A DNA stretch of 64,000 nt, from assembly GCF_902499335.1 (NCBI RefSeq), contig NZ_CABVQK010000005.1:186001-250000 (forward strand). Reading direction: 5' to 3'. Every line of letters starts with the position of its first letter. Position 1 is the stretch's first letter. The position numbers and the translations under genes were made by a program. This DNA comes from Burkholderia lata. Lineage in GTDB: Bacteria > Pseudomonadota > Gammaproteobacteria > Burkholderiales > Burkholderiaceae. Below the pieces are notes generated by a model. That model searched no databases and was not told where the DNA came from. It was given only the letters and a program-made list of their open reading frames with translations. Below are positions 43,714-52,981 of the stretch, piece by piece.

Positions 43714-44244
43714 TCAACCGTGCGTATGCCGCAACTCGCCGTCGATCGTCTGCGGCAGCCTCAACAGGTTGAAGATCGGGCACACGGCCTCGACTGCTTC
43801 ATGCAGTGCACGAATCGTCTCCGGCGGTTCGGGCGAGACGATATCGAGCGTGTAGCGGAGGTTGTGCGGGAACACCGGCACATGCTCGAACCCCGGTTGC
43901 TGCGCGAGCGGGTGCTGGTCGCCGGTCACCTCGACTTCGATCGAGTCGATCTTCAGGCCGCGCTCCGCGGCCTGGATCAGCGTGATGTGCGTCAGGCAGC
44001 TGCCCAGCACGCCAAGCTGCAGCTCCGGCGATGCCGGCCCAAGGTTGTAGCCCGCGAAATCAGGCGGGCTGTCGCTGATCACCTGGAAATCGCGAATGCG
44101 GATTTCCCGCACGCCGCTGCGGCCCAGTGCGCGCACGGTCGCCTTCAGCGGAGTCGCCTTGAAGTCCGGATTGCTGCGGGCGGCATCTTTTTTCGCGAGC
44201 CAGGCGTCGCGCTTCTGTTCGAGATAGTCGTTCAGTGTGGTCAT
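43714..44244 (-). CDS. OsmC family protein
   Basis: A 176-residue OsmC/Ohr-fold protein. The two conserved redox cysteines are present in LGVLGSCLTHITLIQAAERG and EAVCPIFNLLR, as in thiol-dependent peroxidases that reduce organic hydroperoxides. It lacks a signal peptide and acts in the cytoplasm. It stands alone after the organosulfur cluster; a link to that cluster (oxidative by-products) is only positional. Confidence 0.88.
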   Translation of the reverse strand: MTTLNDYLEQKRDAWLAKKDAARSNPDFKATPLKATVRALGRSGVREIRIRDFQVISDSPPDFAGYNLGPASPELQLGVLGSCLTHITLIQAAERGLKIDSIEVEVTGDQHPLAQQPGFEHVPVFPHNLRYTLDIVSPEPPETIRALHEAVEAVCPIFNLLRLPQTIDGELRHTHG

Positions 44245-44724
44245 GGTCGGGCCGGTACGGTCGCAATGATTGGCCGCGCATACCGCAGCCGATCGACAGG
44301 GGTCTTCATGCTATGCGCTTTCATGACGGTCACGAAACGATCATTCAAGCAAAGCAATTCACGGCGCGTGATGTCACATTTCGACGTGCGTGATCGGGAA
44401 CCGTCGACGGTCTTTCACCATCGCATGAGTTATCCACAATTTCCGTGCATAACCCTGTGGAGAACCTCGGAGCAATCGGGCTGTCGCCCTGCCGACAAGC
44501 ATCACTGCATTGCCGTGTTCGCGTAGCGGGCACTGCATGCCGACAACATCACACCGGGTTACGCGATCGTCCGAATCTCGTTCTTCACCGGGCTGGTGCA
44601 CGGATCGCGCCGACATCGACCGTCAGGATGTCCGCACCAGAACTGTGCCGCTTCGACGGCGGCCGCACCTCGTCGGACACAAGTTCGGCCCGACGATCCG
44701 GTTCCGGTCGCAGGCATCGGCGCG
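44245..44724. other. Intergenic region with a DnaA-box-like pair
   Basis: 480 bases between two minus-strand genes. It contains the exact DnaA-box sequence TTATCCACA at 44430-44438 and an inverted near match TGTGGAGAA at 44456-44464. No further boxes, AT-rich unwinding element or replication gene is nearby, so I do not call an origin. No gene is seen. Confidence 0.4.
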
Positions 44725-46290
44725 TTACGCGACCACCTCGTCACGCAGACGGAACTGCGCAACCGCCGCACTGAGCCGCGCGCCTTGTTCGTCGAGCGAC
44801 AGCGCCGCGGCCGCGGCCTCCTCGACCAGCGCGGCATTGCGCTGCATCGTCTGCTCCATCTGGATGACCGCGGCGTTCACCTGCTCGATGCCCGACGATT
44901 GTTCCTCGAAGGCGATGCTCGTTTCGCTCATGATCGTATTGACGCGCTCGACCGCGGCGACGAGCTCGGCCATCGCCGAGCCGGCCAGCGCGACCAGACC
45001 GCTGCCGTCTTCGACACGCTGCGAGGAATGGCCGATCAGCTCGCGGATTTCCTTCGCCGCCGATGCGCAGCGCTGCGCAAGCCCGCGCACCTCGGTTGCG
45101 ACGACCGCGAAGCCGCGCCCCTGCTCGCCAGCGCGCGCGGCTTCGACGGCAGCGTTCAATGCGAGGATGTTGGTCTGGAACGCGATGCTCTCGATCACGC
45201 CGACGATCCCGGAGATCCGCGCGGAACTGTGTGAAATCGCCGACATCGTCTCGACGACGCGCTGCATCGCCTCGCCGCCGCGCGACGCGATGCCGGCCGC
45301 GCCCTCGACGTAGGTGCGGGCATCGCGCGCGTTGTCCGCGTTCTGGCGCACGGCCGCGGTCAGTTGCTCGACGCTCGCCGCTGCCTGCTGCAGCGATACG
45401 GCCTGCTGCTCGGTGCGCGCCGACAGGTCGACGTTGCCGCTCGCGATCGTGCGGACGTCGCCGACGATCGTTTCCGTACTCGCGCGCACCTGGTTCACGG
45501 TGTCGACGAGGCCGTCCTGCATCCGCTTCAGCGCATGCAGCAGATAGGCCATCTCGTTCTCGCCGGGCGCGACGACCGTTCCGGTCAGGTCGCCTTTCGA
45601 GATCTTCTCGAACTGGTCGACCGCGAGATTGATCGGCTCGATGATCGCCTTCGCGAGCACGCGCTGCGCAAGGAAGCCGACGACGAGTGCGAAAACCGCG
45701 ACCGCCACCATCCCCCACACGATCCGGTGGAAATGCACCCCGGCCGCGTCGTAGCGCGCCTTTTCTCGCGCAACCTGGAACGACTCGAGTGCATCGATCG
45801 CCTCCTGGTAGGCGGTGAACAGCTCGGGCGGTGCGGTACGTTGCGTGTCGAGGAAGCCGAAACCGTCGTCGCCGTCGAGTTGCGAGAGCGCCTTCAGGAA
45901 CACGCGGTCAAGCAACGCCCGACGGCGATTCTGCAGCGTGTCGAACAACGCCTGCTCGTCGGCGTTGCGCGCGTGCAGGCCCGCATAGGCATCCAGTTCG
46001 TCGTTGCTCTGCTTGAGGAGCGTGCGGAGTTTCGCGATCTCATCCTTGCCCGAGTGGCCGGCGCTGATGATCTGCGCGACGTCGCTCATCCGTTCGCGCA
46101 GCACGAGCATGCGTTCGGAGCTGGTCTTCAGGTGCAGCAGCGACGCGGTGTCGTCGCGGTACATCGCCTCGAGCGAGCCGTTGCTCATATAGAGGGCCGC
46201 GATGCACGCGCCGACCACCAGCATGAGCAGCACGGTGTAGCCGGCGATGGTCGCGACGAGACCACCACGGATAGTGAGTTGTTTTCGCAT
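44725..46290 (-). CDS. Methyl-accepting chemotaxis protein
   Basis: A 521-residue chemoreceptor. Helix TM1 is at about residues 10-34, a four-helix-bundle periplasmic sensor fills residues 35-188, TM2 is near 189-212, then come a HAMP domain (LAKAIIEPINLAVDQFEKIS) and a coiled-coil signalling domain. The hairpin tip that binds CheA/CheW reads IESIAFQTNILALNAAVEAA and is complete. The sensor ligand is unknown. There is no C-terminal CheR-binding pentapeptide. It stands alone. Confidence 0.93.
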   Translation of the reverse strand: MRKQLTIRGGLVATIAGYTVLLMLVVGACIAALYMSNGSLEAMYRDDTASLLHLKTSSERMLVLRERMSDVAQIISAGHSGKDEIAKLRTLLKQSNDELDAYAGLHARNADEQALFDTLQNRRRALLDRVFLKALSQLDGDDGFGFLDTQRTAPPELFTAYQEAIDALESFQVAREKARYDAAGVHFHRIVWGMVAVAVFALVVGFLAQRVLAKAIIEPINLAVDQFEKISKGDLTGTVVAPGENEMAYLLHALKRMQDGLVDTVNQVRASTETIVGDVRTIASGNVDLSARTEQQAVSLQQAAASVEQLTAAVRQNADNARDARTYVEGAAGIASRGGEAMQRVVETMSAISHSSARISGIVGVIESIAFQTNILALNAAVEAARAGEQGRGFAVVATEVRGLAQRCASAAKEIRELIGHSSQRVEDGSGLVALAGSAMAELVAAVERVNTIMSETSIAFEEQSSGIEQVNAAVIQMEQTMQRNAALVEEAAAAALSLDEQGARLSAAVAQFRLRDEVVA

Positions 46291-47435
46291 GACGTTCCCT
46301 TGCGCCGGCCGGGCGCGGCCAGCGGCGGATGTGGATTCCGGATCACGAAAGACGCGCGCCGTGTCGCAACACGTGGCGCATGGGCTGCGAACGGGTTAAC
46401 GGCGGGGGGAACGGGGAGGTTTTATCTGTACGCGACGTGGATCTTGACGATTGCGACAGGTGCCGGGCACCCCGCGCCTGTTTCAGGCTCTCACTCCGCG
46501 ACCACCGCCTGCCTGGTCGGGCTCAGGGCGTTCGGCGACGCAACCATCAAGGGCTCAAGCATTCTGGAGCGCGTCTCGATCGGTCATCCGCGAGCAATTT
46601 TTATTGCGTTGCGGATATGCTCGATTCGAGACCGGGCAAAACGTAACGAGTCACTACGACCCGGTTTCATCGAAACATTCAACGAATCGCTCAAGAACGA
46701 TTACCTAAATCTCCAATATATCGAATAGTCGACGAGAATCAGACGGATAATTAACAGGTAATGCCGGAGCAATAGAGACGCTAGACCGTTGACGACGCTC
46801 GATAAAGCAATATCGGAAACATTCACGCGTCGCTATTCAATAAATCCGGGCACTTCAGGCCTTATTTTGTCCCCCCGATTTTTTACAGACCGGCTACACC
46901 CAACGCAACAAAGACTTTCTCACACCCGTAAACAATCAAGCTTCTTTTCACTTCATTCAACAATCAACGGCATGTGCCTCTGACGTATGCCGCAATCGCG
47001 GTTCGACGAGCCTGCCGAAGAAACAGATAACCCGGCACATCGCCCGATGTACCCGCAGCACGGTTGCATCGGAAAACGCATGCATGGCCGCGGTTTCCCC
47101 CGTATTTTGCAAATTCACTGCGAATCGCCTGCGTTCGCCCCATTCCCGGTTCAACGTTGCGACAAGCCGCAGCGACCGACCGTCCAGCCGCCGCCTGCCC
47201 TCGCTACAACGCCGATTAATTCGGAATCTGCATCAATCCCGGGAAACGCGGCGCGCGCGCCGCTGCTTCAAAAGAAAAGTCTCGGCACAATGCCGTCGCA
47301 TGCAAGCGGCCAATGCTCGCGAATCCATCGCTGGCCAGCCGCATCGCCGACCGGATCGATTCGTCGATATCGCGCGCGCATCCCGTTACACACGTCCGAC
47401 TCTAGAACAAGGACGTGCCCCACCCCGGTTCCAAC
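46291..47435. other. Long intergenic region, partly AT-rich
   Basis: About 1.1 kb between divergent genes. Bases near 46720-46970 are clearly more AT-rich than the surroundings and contain no supported gene. Short frames here lack ribosome-binding sites and family features. No repeat or RNA structure stood out. The difference in base composition may reflect old acquired DNA or a regulatory region. Confidence 0.4.
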
Positions 47436-48989
47436 ATGGCTCAGACATCCACTCACCATCCGCCCCTGGCTGGCGGCCAACTCGTCGTCGCAACTTTCGT
47501 GGTGGCGCTCGCCACTTTCATGACCGTCCTCGATACGTCGATCGCCAACGTCGCGATTCCCAACCTGTCCGGCAACCTCGGCGTATCGGTCGACGAGGGC
47601 ACATGGGTCATCACGATGTTCGCCGCCGCCAACGCGGTGTCGATTCCGTTGACCGGCTGGCTCACGCAACGCATCGGCCAGATCCGGTTGTTCGTCGGCT
47701 CGATCCTGATGTTCGTGTTCGCGTCATGGCTGTGCGGCATCGCACCGACGCTGCCCTTCCTGCTGGCCGCGCGCATTCTCCAGGGCGTGGTGGCGGGCCC
47801 GCTGATTCCATTGTCGCAATCGGTCCTGCTCAGCTCGTATCCCCGGGAAAAGTCCGGCACCGCGCTGGCGTTATGGGCGATGACCGCGACCGTCGGCCCG
47901 ATCGCGGGCCCGCTGCTCGGCGGCTGGATCACCGACAGCTACAGCTGGTCGTGGATCTTCTATGTCAACATCCCGGTCGGCCTCATCGCGGCCAGCGTAA
48001 TCTGGGCGATCTATCGCAACCGGGAAACGGAGACCCGCAAAATGCCGATCGACGTCGTCGGCCTGCTGCTGCTGATCGCGTGGGTCGCCACGCTGCAGAT
48101 CATGCTCGACAAGGGGCGCGACCTCGACTGGTTCTCGTCGCCGGTCATCATCGGGCTGACCATCGCCGCGCTGATCAGCTTCGTGTTGTTCCTGATCTGG
48201 GAATTGACCGAGGCGAACCCGATCGTCGATTTGCGCTTGTTCACCCAACGCAACTTCCTCGGCGGCACGATTGCGATCTCCGTATCGTACGCACTCTACT
48301 TCGGCAACCTGGTGCTGCTGCCGCAGTGGATGCAGGAAGACCTCGGCTATCGCGCCTTCGATGCGGGGCTCGTCACCGCGCCGGTCGGCATTTTCACCGT
48401 GCTGCTGTCGCCGTTCATGGGCCGCGTGCTGAAAGCGGTCGACGCGCGCATCATCGCCACGCTGTCGTTCATCGGGTTTGCCGGCGTGTTCTACATGCGC
48501 GTGATGTACGTGACCGACATCGACACGTGGCATCTCGTGATCCCGACGCTGCTGCAAGGCATCCCGGCCGTGCTGTGGTTCGTTCCGCTGATCGCGATCA
48601 TCCTGTCGGGACTGCCGCCGGAACGTATCCCGGCGGCGGCGGGCCTGTCGAATTTCGTGCGCATTTTTTGCGGCGCCGCGGGCACGTCGATTGCCGGCAC
48701 GGTATGGAACAACAGGACGATCATGCACCACGCGCATCTGACAGAACAGGCAAATGTCGGCAATCCGATCTTCAATCGGCAGATCGACGCGATGCAGTCG
48801 TCGCTGCATCTCGATATGTCGTCCGCACATGCGCTGTTCAATTCGCTCGTCGACGGACAGGCCGCCATTCTCGGGCTTGACGATTTCTTCTATGCGTCGA
48901 CGTTCATCTTTATCTGCATCATTCCGCTGATCTGGATCACCCGGCCGCTGAAGGGCGAATCGTCCGACGCCGCGTCGGGCGCGCACTGA
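47436..48989 (+). CDS. EmrB/QacA family MFS drug exporter (DHA2)
   Basis: A 517-residue, 14-helix proton-driven exporter. DHA2 motifs are visible: FMTVLDTSIANVAIPNLSGN in helix 1, TGWLTQRIGQIRLFVGSILM in loop 2-3, and the antiporter motif C in ALWAMTATVGPIAGPLLGGW. EmrB proteins usually work with an EmrA membrane-fusion protein and an outer-membrane channel; neither is adjacent. ATG 47436 is preferred, with GTG at 47415 as an alternative. No neighbouring regulator was found. Confidence 0.9.
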   Translation: MAQTSTHHPPLAGGQLVVATFVVALATFMTVLDTSIANVAIPNLSGNLGVSVDEGTWVITMFAAANAVSIPLTGWLTQRIGQIRLFVGSILMFVFASWLCGIAPTLPFLLAARILQGVVAGPLIPLSQSVLLSSYPREKSGTALALWAMTATVGPIAGPLLGGWITDSYSWSWIFYVNIPVGLIAASVIWAIYRNRETETRKMPIDVVGLLLLIAWVATLQIMLDKGRDLDWFSSPVIIGLTIAALISFVLFLIWELTEANPIVDLRLFTQRNFLGGTIAISVSYALYFGNLVLLPQWMQEDLGYRAFDAGLVTAPVGIFTVLLSPFMGRVLKAVDARIIATLSFIGFAGVFYMRVMYVTDIDTWHLVIPTLLQGIPAVLWFVPLIAIILSGLPPERIPAAAGLSNFVRIFCGAAGTSIAGTVWNNRTIMHHAHLTEQANVGNPIFNRQIDAMQSSLHLDMSSAHALFNSLVDGQAAILGLDDFFYASTFIFICIIPLIWITRPLKGESSDAASGAH

Positions 48990-49122
48990 CGCTTTCCGCG
49001 TAGCGCGAACGCCGTCGGCGCCCCGGTACCGGGTGCGCCGACGGTGATCGCATGGGCGAATCTCCACCCACCTTGGGCGGAAAAAGGGGCATCCTGAATG
49101 CCAGACGCACACCGACGGGTAC

Positions 49123-49533
49123 CTAGCCGCCGCTGGCCAACCTGGAACGGATCTCGTCAACCGAGAGGTCGCGCAGATGCGTGGCGATCTGCCAGCGATT
49201 CCCCCACGGATCTTTCACCATCGCCCGCCTGTCGCCGTACGGCATGTCGGCCGGGGCTTCGAGCGGGATCGCATGGGCCGCGAGCGCCCGCCGATAGGTC
49301 AGATCGGCATCCTCGACATAGACATACAGAAACGCGGGAACCGGATCGCGCAGGCCGTCTTCCCCGCTGATCATCACGACGGAATCGCCGATCCTGATTT
49401 CCGCCGGCAACCCAGGGCGGTACTCGCCCTGCGCGAGAAACACCGTCCGGATGAATTCGATCAGGTTTTGCGGATCCGGCACGACGATCCGGGGCGTGAC
49501 GGTATGCCATCCGTCGGGCTGGAATTTGACCAT
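49123..49533 (-). CDS. VOC family (glyoxalase-fold) protein
   Basis: A 136-residue vicinal-oxygen-chelate protein resembling PhnB-type members: it begins KFQPDGWHTVTPRIVVPDPQ and has SVVMISGEDGLRDPVPAFLY, DADLTYRRALAAHAI and DPWGNRWQIATHLRDL. The ATG at 49533 fits the family; the longer frame to 49692 does not. The metal ligands typical of active glyoxalases are not obvious, so it may be a binding or resistance protein. Confidence 0.85.
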   Translation of the reverse strand: MVKFQPDGWHTVTPRIVVPDPQNLIEFIRTVFLAQGEYRPGLPAEIRIGDSVVMISGEDGLRDPVPAFLYVYVEDADLTYRRALAAHAIPLEAPADMPYGDRRAMVKDPWGNRWQIATHLRDLSVDEIRSRLASGG

Positions 49534-49633
49534 GTCCGCAGCCTCCGAAGAGATTTCGGCGGATATTGTCCTCCCGGCACCCGAGGTCTGCAAAGGGTCG
49601 ACTACGACCTGCGCGCAGGAATGCACGCCCGCT

Positions 49634-49963
49634 TCAATCAACGATGAACAGCTTGGCGCCAGCCCGGGTCGACGATCGATGCGCTTCGGCATGGTCCGCG
49701 ACCTGGTAGCTCATGCCCGGTCGAAGCGTGAACTGCCGCCCGTCTTCGAGTTCCGTCAGCAATTCGCCTTCGAGGCAGTACAGGATGTGGCCTTTGACGC
49801 ACCAGTGGTCGGCCAGGTAATCGGCCGAATATTCGACCTGCCTCACGCGGATATCCCCGAACTGCATCGTCCGCCAGCGCGCAACCCCACGTTCCCCGCG
49901 GTGTTCGGTCGGTTCGACGGTGTTCCAGTCGGTCGTTCCAAACGGGATGCCGGTCATTTTCAT
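49634..49963 (-). CDS. DHCW-motif cupin protein
   Basis: A 109-residue single-domain cupin. The DHWCVKGHILYCLEGELLTE stretch holds the metal-binding pattern of the DHCW cupin group, and RPGMSYQVADHAEAHRSST gives the second cupin motif with its His. Cupins of this size are often metal-dependent small-molecule enzymes or sensors; no function is assigned. It is followed by the VOC gene and preceded by another cupin gene on the same strand, suggesting a small stress-related group. Confidence 0.82.
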   Translation of the reverse strand: MKMTGIPFGTTDWNTVEPTEHRGERGVARWRTMQFGDIRVRQVEYSADYLADHWCVKGHILYCLEGELLTELEDGRQFTLRPGMSYQVADHAEAHRSSTRAGAKLFIVD

Positions 49964-50010
49964 TCTTCATCTCCCTGTCGTGGCCTTGCTCGCGGGGCTT
50001 TACACGCGCC

Positions 50011-50298
50011 TCAGAGTATCTCGACCTCGACGAACACCACTTCGTGGTCGGTCGCGTTGACGACGTTATGCTCGACGCCCTTCAGCCCCGCATAGCTGCG
50101 CCCGGCGTGCAGTTGCGACTCCCGGTTGCCTTGCGCGGTTTCGAGGAGAAGCTGCCCGTCCGTCTGAGGCACGACGACATAATCATGCTGATGGAGATGC
50201 CAGCCGGTCTCGGCGCCGGGTGCGAATCGCCATTCGGTGACGATCACGCGCTCGTTCGCTACCTGCTGCGTCGGGACGGCCTTCGGGCGGTGTTGCAT
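50011..50298 (-). CDS. Small cupin protein
   Basis: A 95-residue cupin. The first motif is GAETGWHLHQHDYVVVPQTD (His-rich metal site) and the second is GRSYAGLKGVEHNVVNATDH. AGGAGA lies seven bases before ATG 50298, which decides the start over the frame reaching 50415. No partner domain is present, so the ligand is unknown. Confidence 0.85.
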   Translation of the reverse strand: MQHRPKAVPTQQVANERVIVTEWRFAPGAETGWHLHQHDYVVVPQTDGQLLLETAQGNRESQLHAGRSYAGLKGVEHNVVNATDHEVVFVEVEIL

Positions 50299-50533
50299 CG
50301 TATGTCTCCTAAAATATCGGGTGGCTTGACGGCACCTCGTCGGATACCGCGTTGTCTTCCAGGGCTCGACATGCTCGCCGCCCATTCTAAAGACGAAGCG
50401 CATCGTCCGACACATTCAGATGCCTTGCGTTTTCCCGCGCATCTGCTTTTTTGCCGATGCCGCACACGGGCCGATCGCAAAGACGACGCAACCTGCACGT
50501 ACGCAAAAACGCGACGCGCGCCGATCGGTGTCG

Positions 50534-51139
50534 CTACTTCTTCGCGATCCGGTACTGGCAGATGAGGCGCCCCTCGCGCAGGCAATGATCCGTGACCGTG
50601 CGCCCCGTCGCTTCGGAAAAATAGGCGGCAATGGCGCGACACACGCATGGCGTTTCGCGCACGGCGCTCGCGACCGGGCAGCTGTAATTGCGGACCATGA
50701 TCGCATTGCCGTCGGGAACCGCTTCGGTGTGCGCGCCCAGTGCGTCGACGACGGCCATCGCATTGGCCAGGTTCGCGTCGAAGTCGTCCGACGCCGGCAG
50801 GCCGTTCTCGCGTGCCAGACGCCGGCCCGTTTCAACGAGCACCTTTTCGAGCTGGCGTTCGTCGAGATGCGCCTGAAGCGTGGCGAGCAACGCCAGCAGA
50901 AACGCCGGATACGCGCTCGATGCCGCGTCCTCGCTGCCCGGCGCAGCTTCGTAGAGCACGGCCGGCTTGCCCGGTGTCCCCGTCTGCACCGGCTTGTGCC
51001 GACGCACGAGCCCTTCCGCTTCCAGCTGCTTCAACTGCATGTTGATCGCCGTGCGCGTCACATTGAGGGACTCGCAGAGCTGCACGACGGTCAGCGGTTC
51101 TCGTTGCAGCGCGCGTAGGACGTCGTTCTTGGTAGTCAC
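50534..51139 (-). CDS. SufR-like cysteine-rich transcriptional regulator
   Basis: A 201-residue regulator. A DeoR/ArsR-like helix-turn-helix is at the N-terminus (DVLRALQREPLTVVQLCESL, NVTRTAINMQLKQLEAEGLV). The C-terminal part carries a cysteine set, with NYSCPVASAVRETPCVCRAI followed by Cys in TDHCLREG and LICQYR, the region where SufR-type proteins hold an iron-sulfur cluster. The spacing from the third Cys differs from classic SufR. It is divergent from an exported catalase, with a 14-bp inverted repeat between them, so it probably senses oxidants or iron and controls that gene. Confidence 0.85.
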   Translation of the reverse strand: MTTKNDVLRALQREPLTVVQLCESLNVTRTAINMQLKQLEAEGLVRRHKPVQTGTPGKPAVLYEAAPGSEDAASSAYPAFLLALLATLQAHLDERQLEKVLVETGRRLARENGLPASDDFDANLANAMAVVDALGAHTEAVPDGNAIMVRNYSCPVASAVRETPCVCRAIAAYFSEATGRTVTDHCLREGRLICQYRIAKK

Positions 51140-51207
51140 GGGAAAAGGGTTCGGATCGGCGGGTGAGCGGTCGATTATAGCCTCGCGACGGAAGGGCCCG
51201 ACCGGGC

Positions 51208-51253
51208 CATATTAACAATAACAACACATCTATTTGTCATTATTGTTAATATG
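51208..51253. promoter_or_regulatory. Long inverted repeat operator
   Basis: The arms are CATATTAACAATAA (51208-51221) and TTATTGTTAATATG (51240-51253), perfect over 14 bases with an 18-base spacer. It lies in the divergent region between the SufR-like regulator (start 51139) and the catalase (start 51306). It is strongly AT-rich, so it overlaps the promoters and is the likely operator. Confidence 0.7.
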
Positions 51254-51305
51254 CACTAGACTCGTGTTGCCGTCCCCGTCCCCAACCCACCGAAGAGTTC
51301 CGATC

Positions 51306-52310
51306 ATGAGACGATCCGCGTCCAACCTTTCCTGGGCGATCCTGCTTGGCCTCGCGGCCGCGCAGGCTGCGTCCGCCCAAACGCCGGCGCCTTCCGTCGG
51401 CCAGAAGTCGTCCCCCACGCAATTGGTCGATGCGCTGAACGGCGTGTTTGGCCGGCATCCCGGCGCGCGCGCCGTGCATGCCAAGGGCATCGTGCTCGAA
51501 GGGTCGTTTACGCCGAGCGCCGCTGCGCCTACCGTCAGCAAGGCGCCGCACTTCCAGGCCGCCGTCCCGGTGGTCGTGCGCTTCTCCGACTTTGCCGGCA
51601 TTCCCGATATCGCAGACAACCATCCGCTCGCGTCGCCACGCGGTTTCGCCATCAAGTTCAAGCTGCCGGACGGCAGCGATACCGACATCGTCGCGCATTC
51701 GTTCAACGGATTTCCGTCGCCGACGGCCGACGATTTCCGCGATCTGCTGATCGCGATCGGCACGAGTGGCCCGAATGCGGCCAAGCCGACGCCGCTGGAT
51801 ACCTATCTGGACAGCCACCCGGTCGCGAAGGCATTTCTCACCACACCGAAGCCGTTCCCGGCCAGCTATGCGACGCTGCCGTACTTCGGCGTCAATACGT
51901 TCCGCTTCATCGATGCGAAAGGCGCCGTGACCTACGGGCGCTATCAGATGCTGCCGGCCGACGGCGAGCACTATGTGCCGGATGCGGAGGCGGCGAAGGT
52001 GGCACCCGACTACCTGCAAGCGGAAATCCGCCAGCGCGTCGCGCAGTCGCCGATTCGATTCCGCCTGGTCCTGCAGATCGCCCAGCCCGGCGACAAGCTC
52101 GACGACCCGTCCATCGTATGGTCGAACACCCATCGCACCGTGGAACTCGGCACGATCTCGATCACGAAAGCGGTGGCCGACAATGCGGCGGCGCAGCGCC
52201 GTCTGCTGTTCCTGCCCAACGCACTGCCGGCCGGTATCGAGGCGGAAGACCCGATGATCAATGCACGTTCGGCCGCCTATCCGGTATCGTTCGCGCGCCG
52301 CCAGCAGTAA
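51306..52310 (+). CDS. Exported catalase-family peroxidase (SrpA-like)
   Basis: A 334-residue small heme catalase/peroxidase. A Sec signal peptide ends near AAAQAASAQTPAP, so it works in the periplasm. The catalase core includes the distal His region RAVHAKGIVLEGSF, VVVRFSDFAGIPDIADNHPL, SPRGFAIKFKLPDGSDTDIV and the C-terminal INARSAAYPVSFARR where the proximal Tyr is expected. Family members are about 330-360 residues, shorter than full catalases. It is divergent from the SufR-like regulator and followed by a tautomerase. Confidence 0.88.
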   Translation: MRRSASNLSWAILLGLAAAQAASAQTPAPSVGQKSSPTQLVDALNGVFGRHPGARAVHAKGIVLEGSFTPSAAAPTVSKAPHFQAAVPVVVRFSDFAGIPDIADNHPLASPRGFAIKFKLPDGSDTDIVAHSFNGFPSPTADDFRDLLIAIGTSGPNAAKPTPLDTYLDSHPVAKAFLTTPKPFPASYATLPYFGVNTFRFIDAKGAVTYGRYQMLPADGEHYVPDAEAAKVAPDYLQAEIRQRVAQSPIRFRLVLQIAQPGDKLDDPSIVWSNTHRTVELGTISITKAVADNAAAQRRLLFLPNALPAGIEAEDPMINARSAAYPVSFARRQQ

Positions 52311-52434
52311 GTGCGACGATCGCTCTGGCCAATCCCTGCTCTTTCAACTAAGCAGTCCGTATGAACCATGGCATGCCACCTCTGAAAAAAGCGGCATGCC
52401 GTGCCGACGCTATCCCAACCCAGGAGAAATTCCC

Positions 52435-52827
52435 GTGCCAATGCTCAAATTCGACCTCATCGAGGGCCGCACCGACGAACAGGTGCGCACGCTGCTGGAC
52501 GCTGCACATCGCGCGATGGTGCAGGCGTTCGATGTCCCCGCGACCGATCGCTACCAGTCCGTCACGCAGCATCGCCCCGGCGAACTCGTGCTGGAAGACA
52601 CCGGCCTCGGATATCCGCGATCCCGGGACGTGGTGCTTTTGACGGCAGTGAGCCGCCAGCGCACCGAATCGCAGAAGATCGCGTTCTATCGTCTGCTCGT
52701 CGAGAACCTGCAGACGCAATGCGGCATCTCGCCGGACGACGTCATCGTGTCCATCGTCGAGAACGGTGACGCGGACTGGTCATTCGGTCGAGGGCGTGCG
52801 CAATTCATCACCGGCGAACTCACCTGA
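52435..52827 (+). CDS. Tautomerase superfamily protein
   Basis: A 130-residue tautomerase-fold protein of the longer, fused type. GTG 52435 has AGGAG eight bases upstream and gives Met-Pro-Met-Leu, so after Met removal Pro1 becomes the amino-terminal catalytic base of this superfamily. This is a strong reason to prefer it over the ATG six bases later. Conserved stretches include DLIEGRTDEQVRTLLDAAHR and CGISPDDVIVSIVENGDADW. The substrate is unknown; position suggests co-expression with the catalase. Confidence 0.87.
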   Translation: MPMLKFDLIEGRTDEQVRTLLDAAHRAMVQAFDVPATDRYQSVTQHRPGELVLEDTGLGYPRSRDVVLLTAVSRQRTESQKIAFYRLLVENLQTQCGISPDDVIVSIVENGDADWSFGRGRAQFITGELT

Positions 52828-52981
52828 TCGCCGGCGCCGCAACGCTGGTTTCAATGACCGGCCGTCCCGCTCCGGATCGAATGAAGCCGGGGCGGGACGA
52901 TAATCGATCCGTGCGGCACGCGACCATCGCAGGCCGCAGTCGAGCCGTCATGACACGACTTGCCGCTACGGGCGGCCACGG

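Noticed and set aside
44430..44464. DnaA-box pair as a replication origin
   Set aside because: Only one exact box and one near match, with no unwinding element, no cluster of boxes and no replication genes.
46291..47435. Small genes in the long gap before the EmrB-type pump
   Set aside because: Frames are short, overlap one another on both strands, and lack ribosome-binding sites or recognisable motifs.
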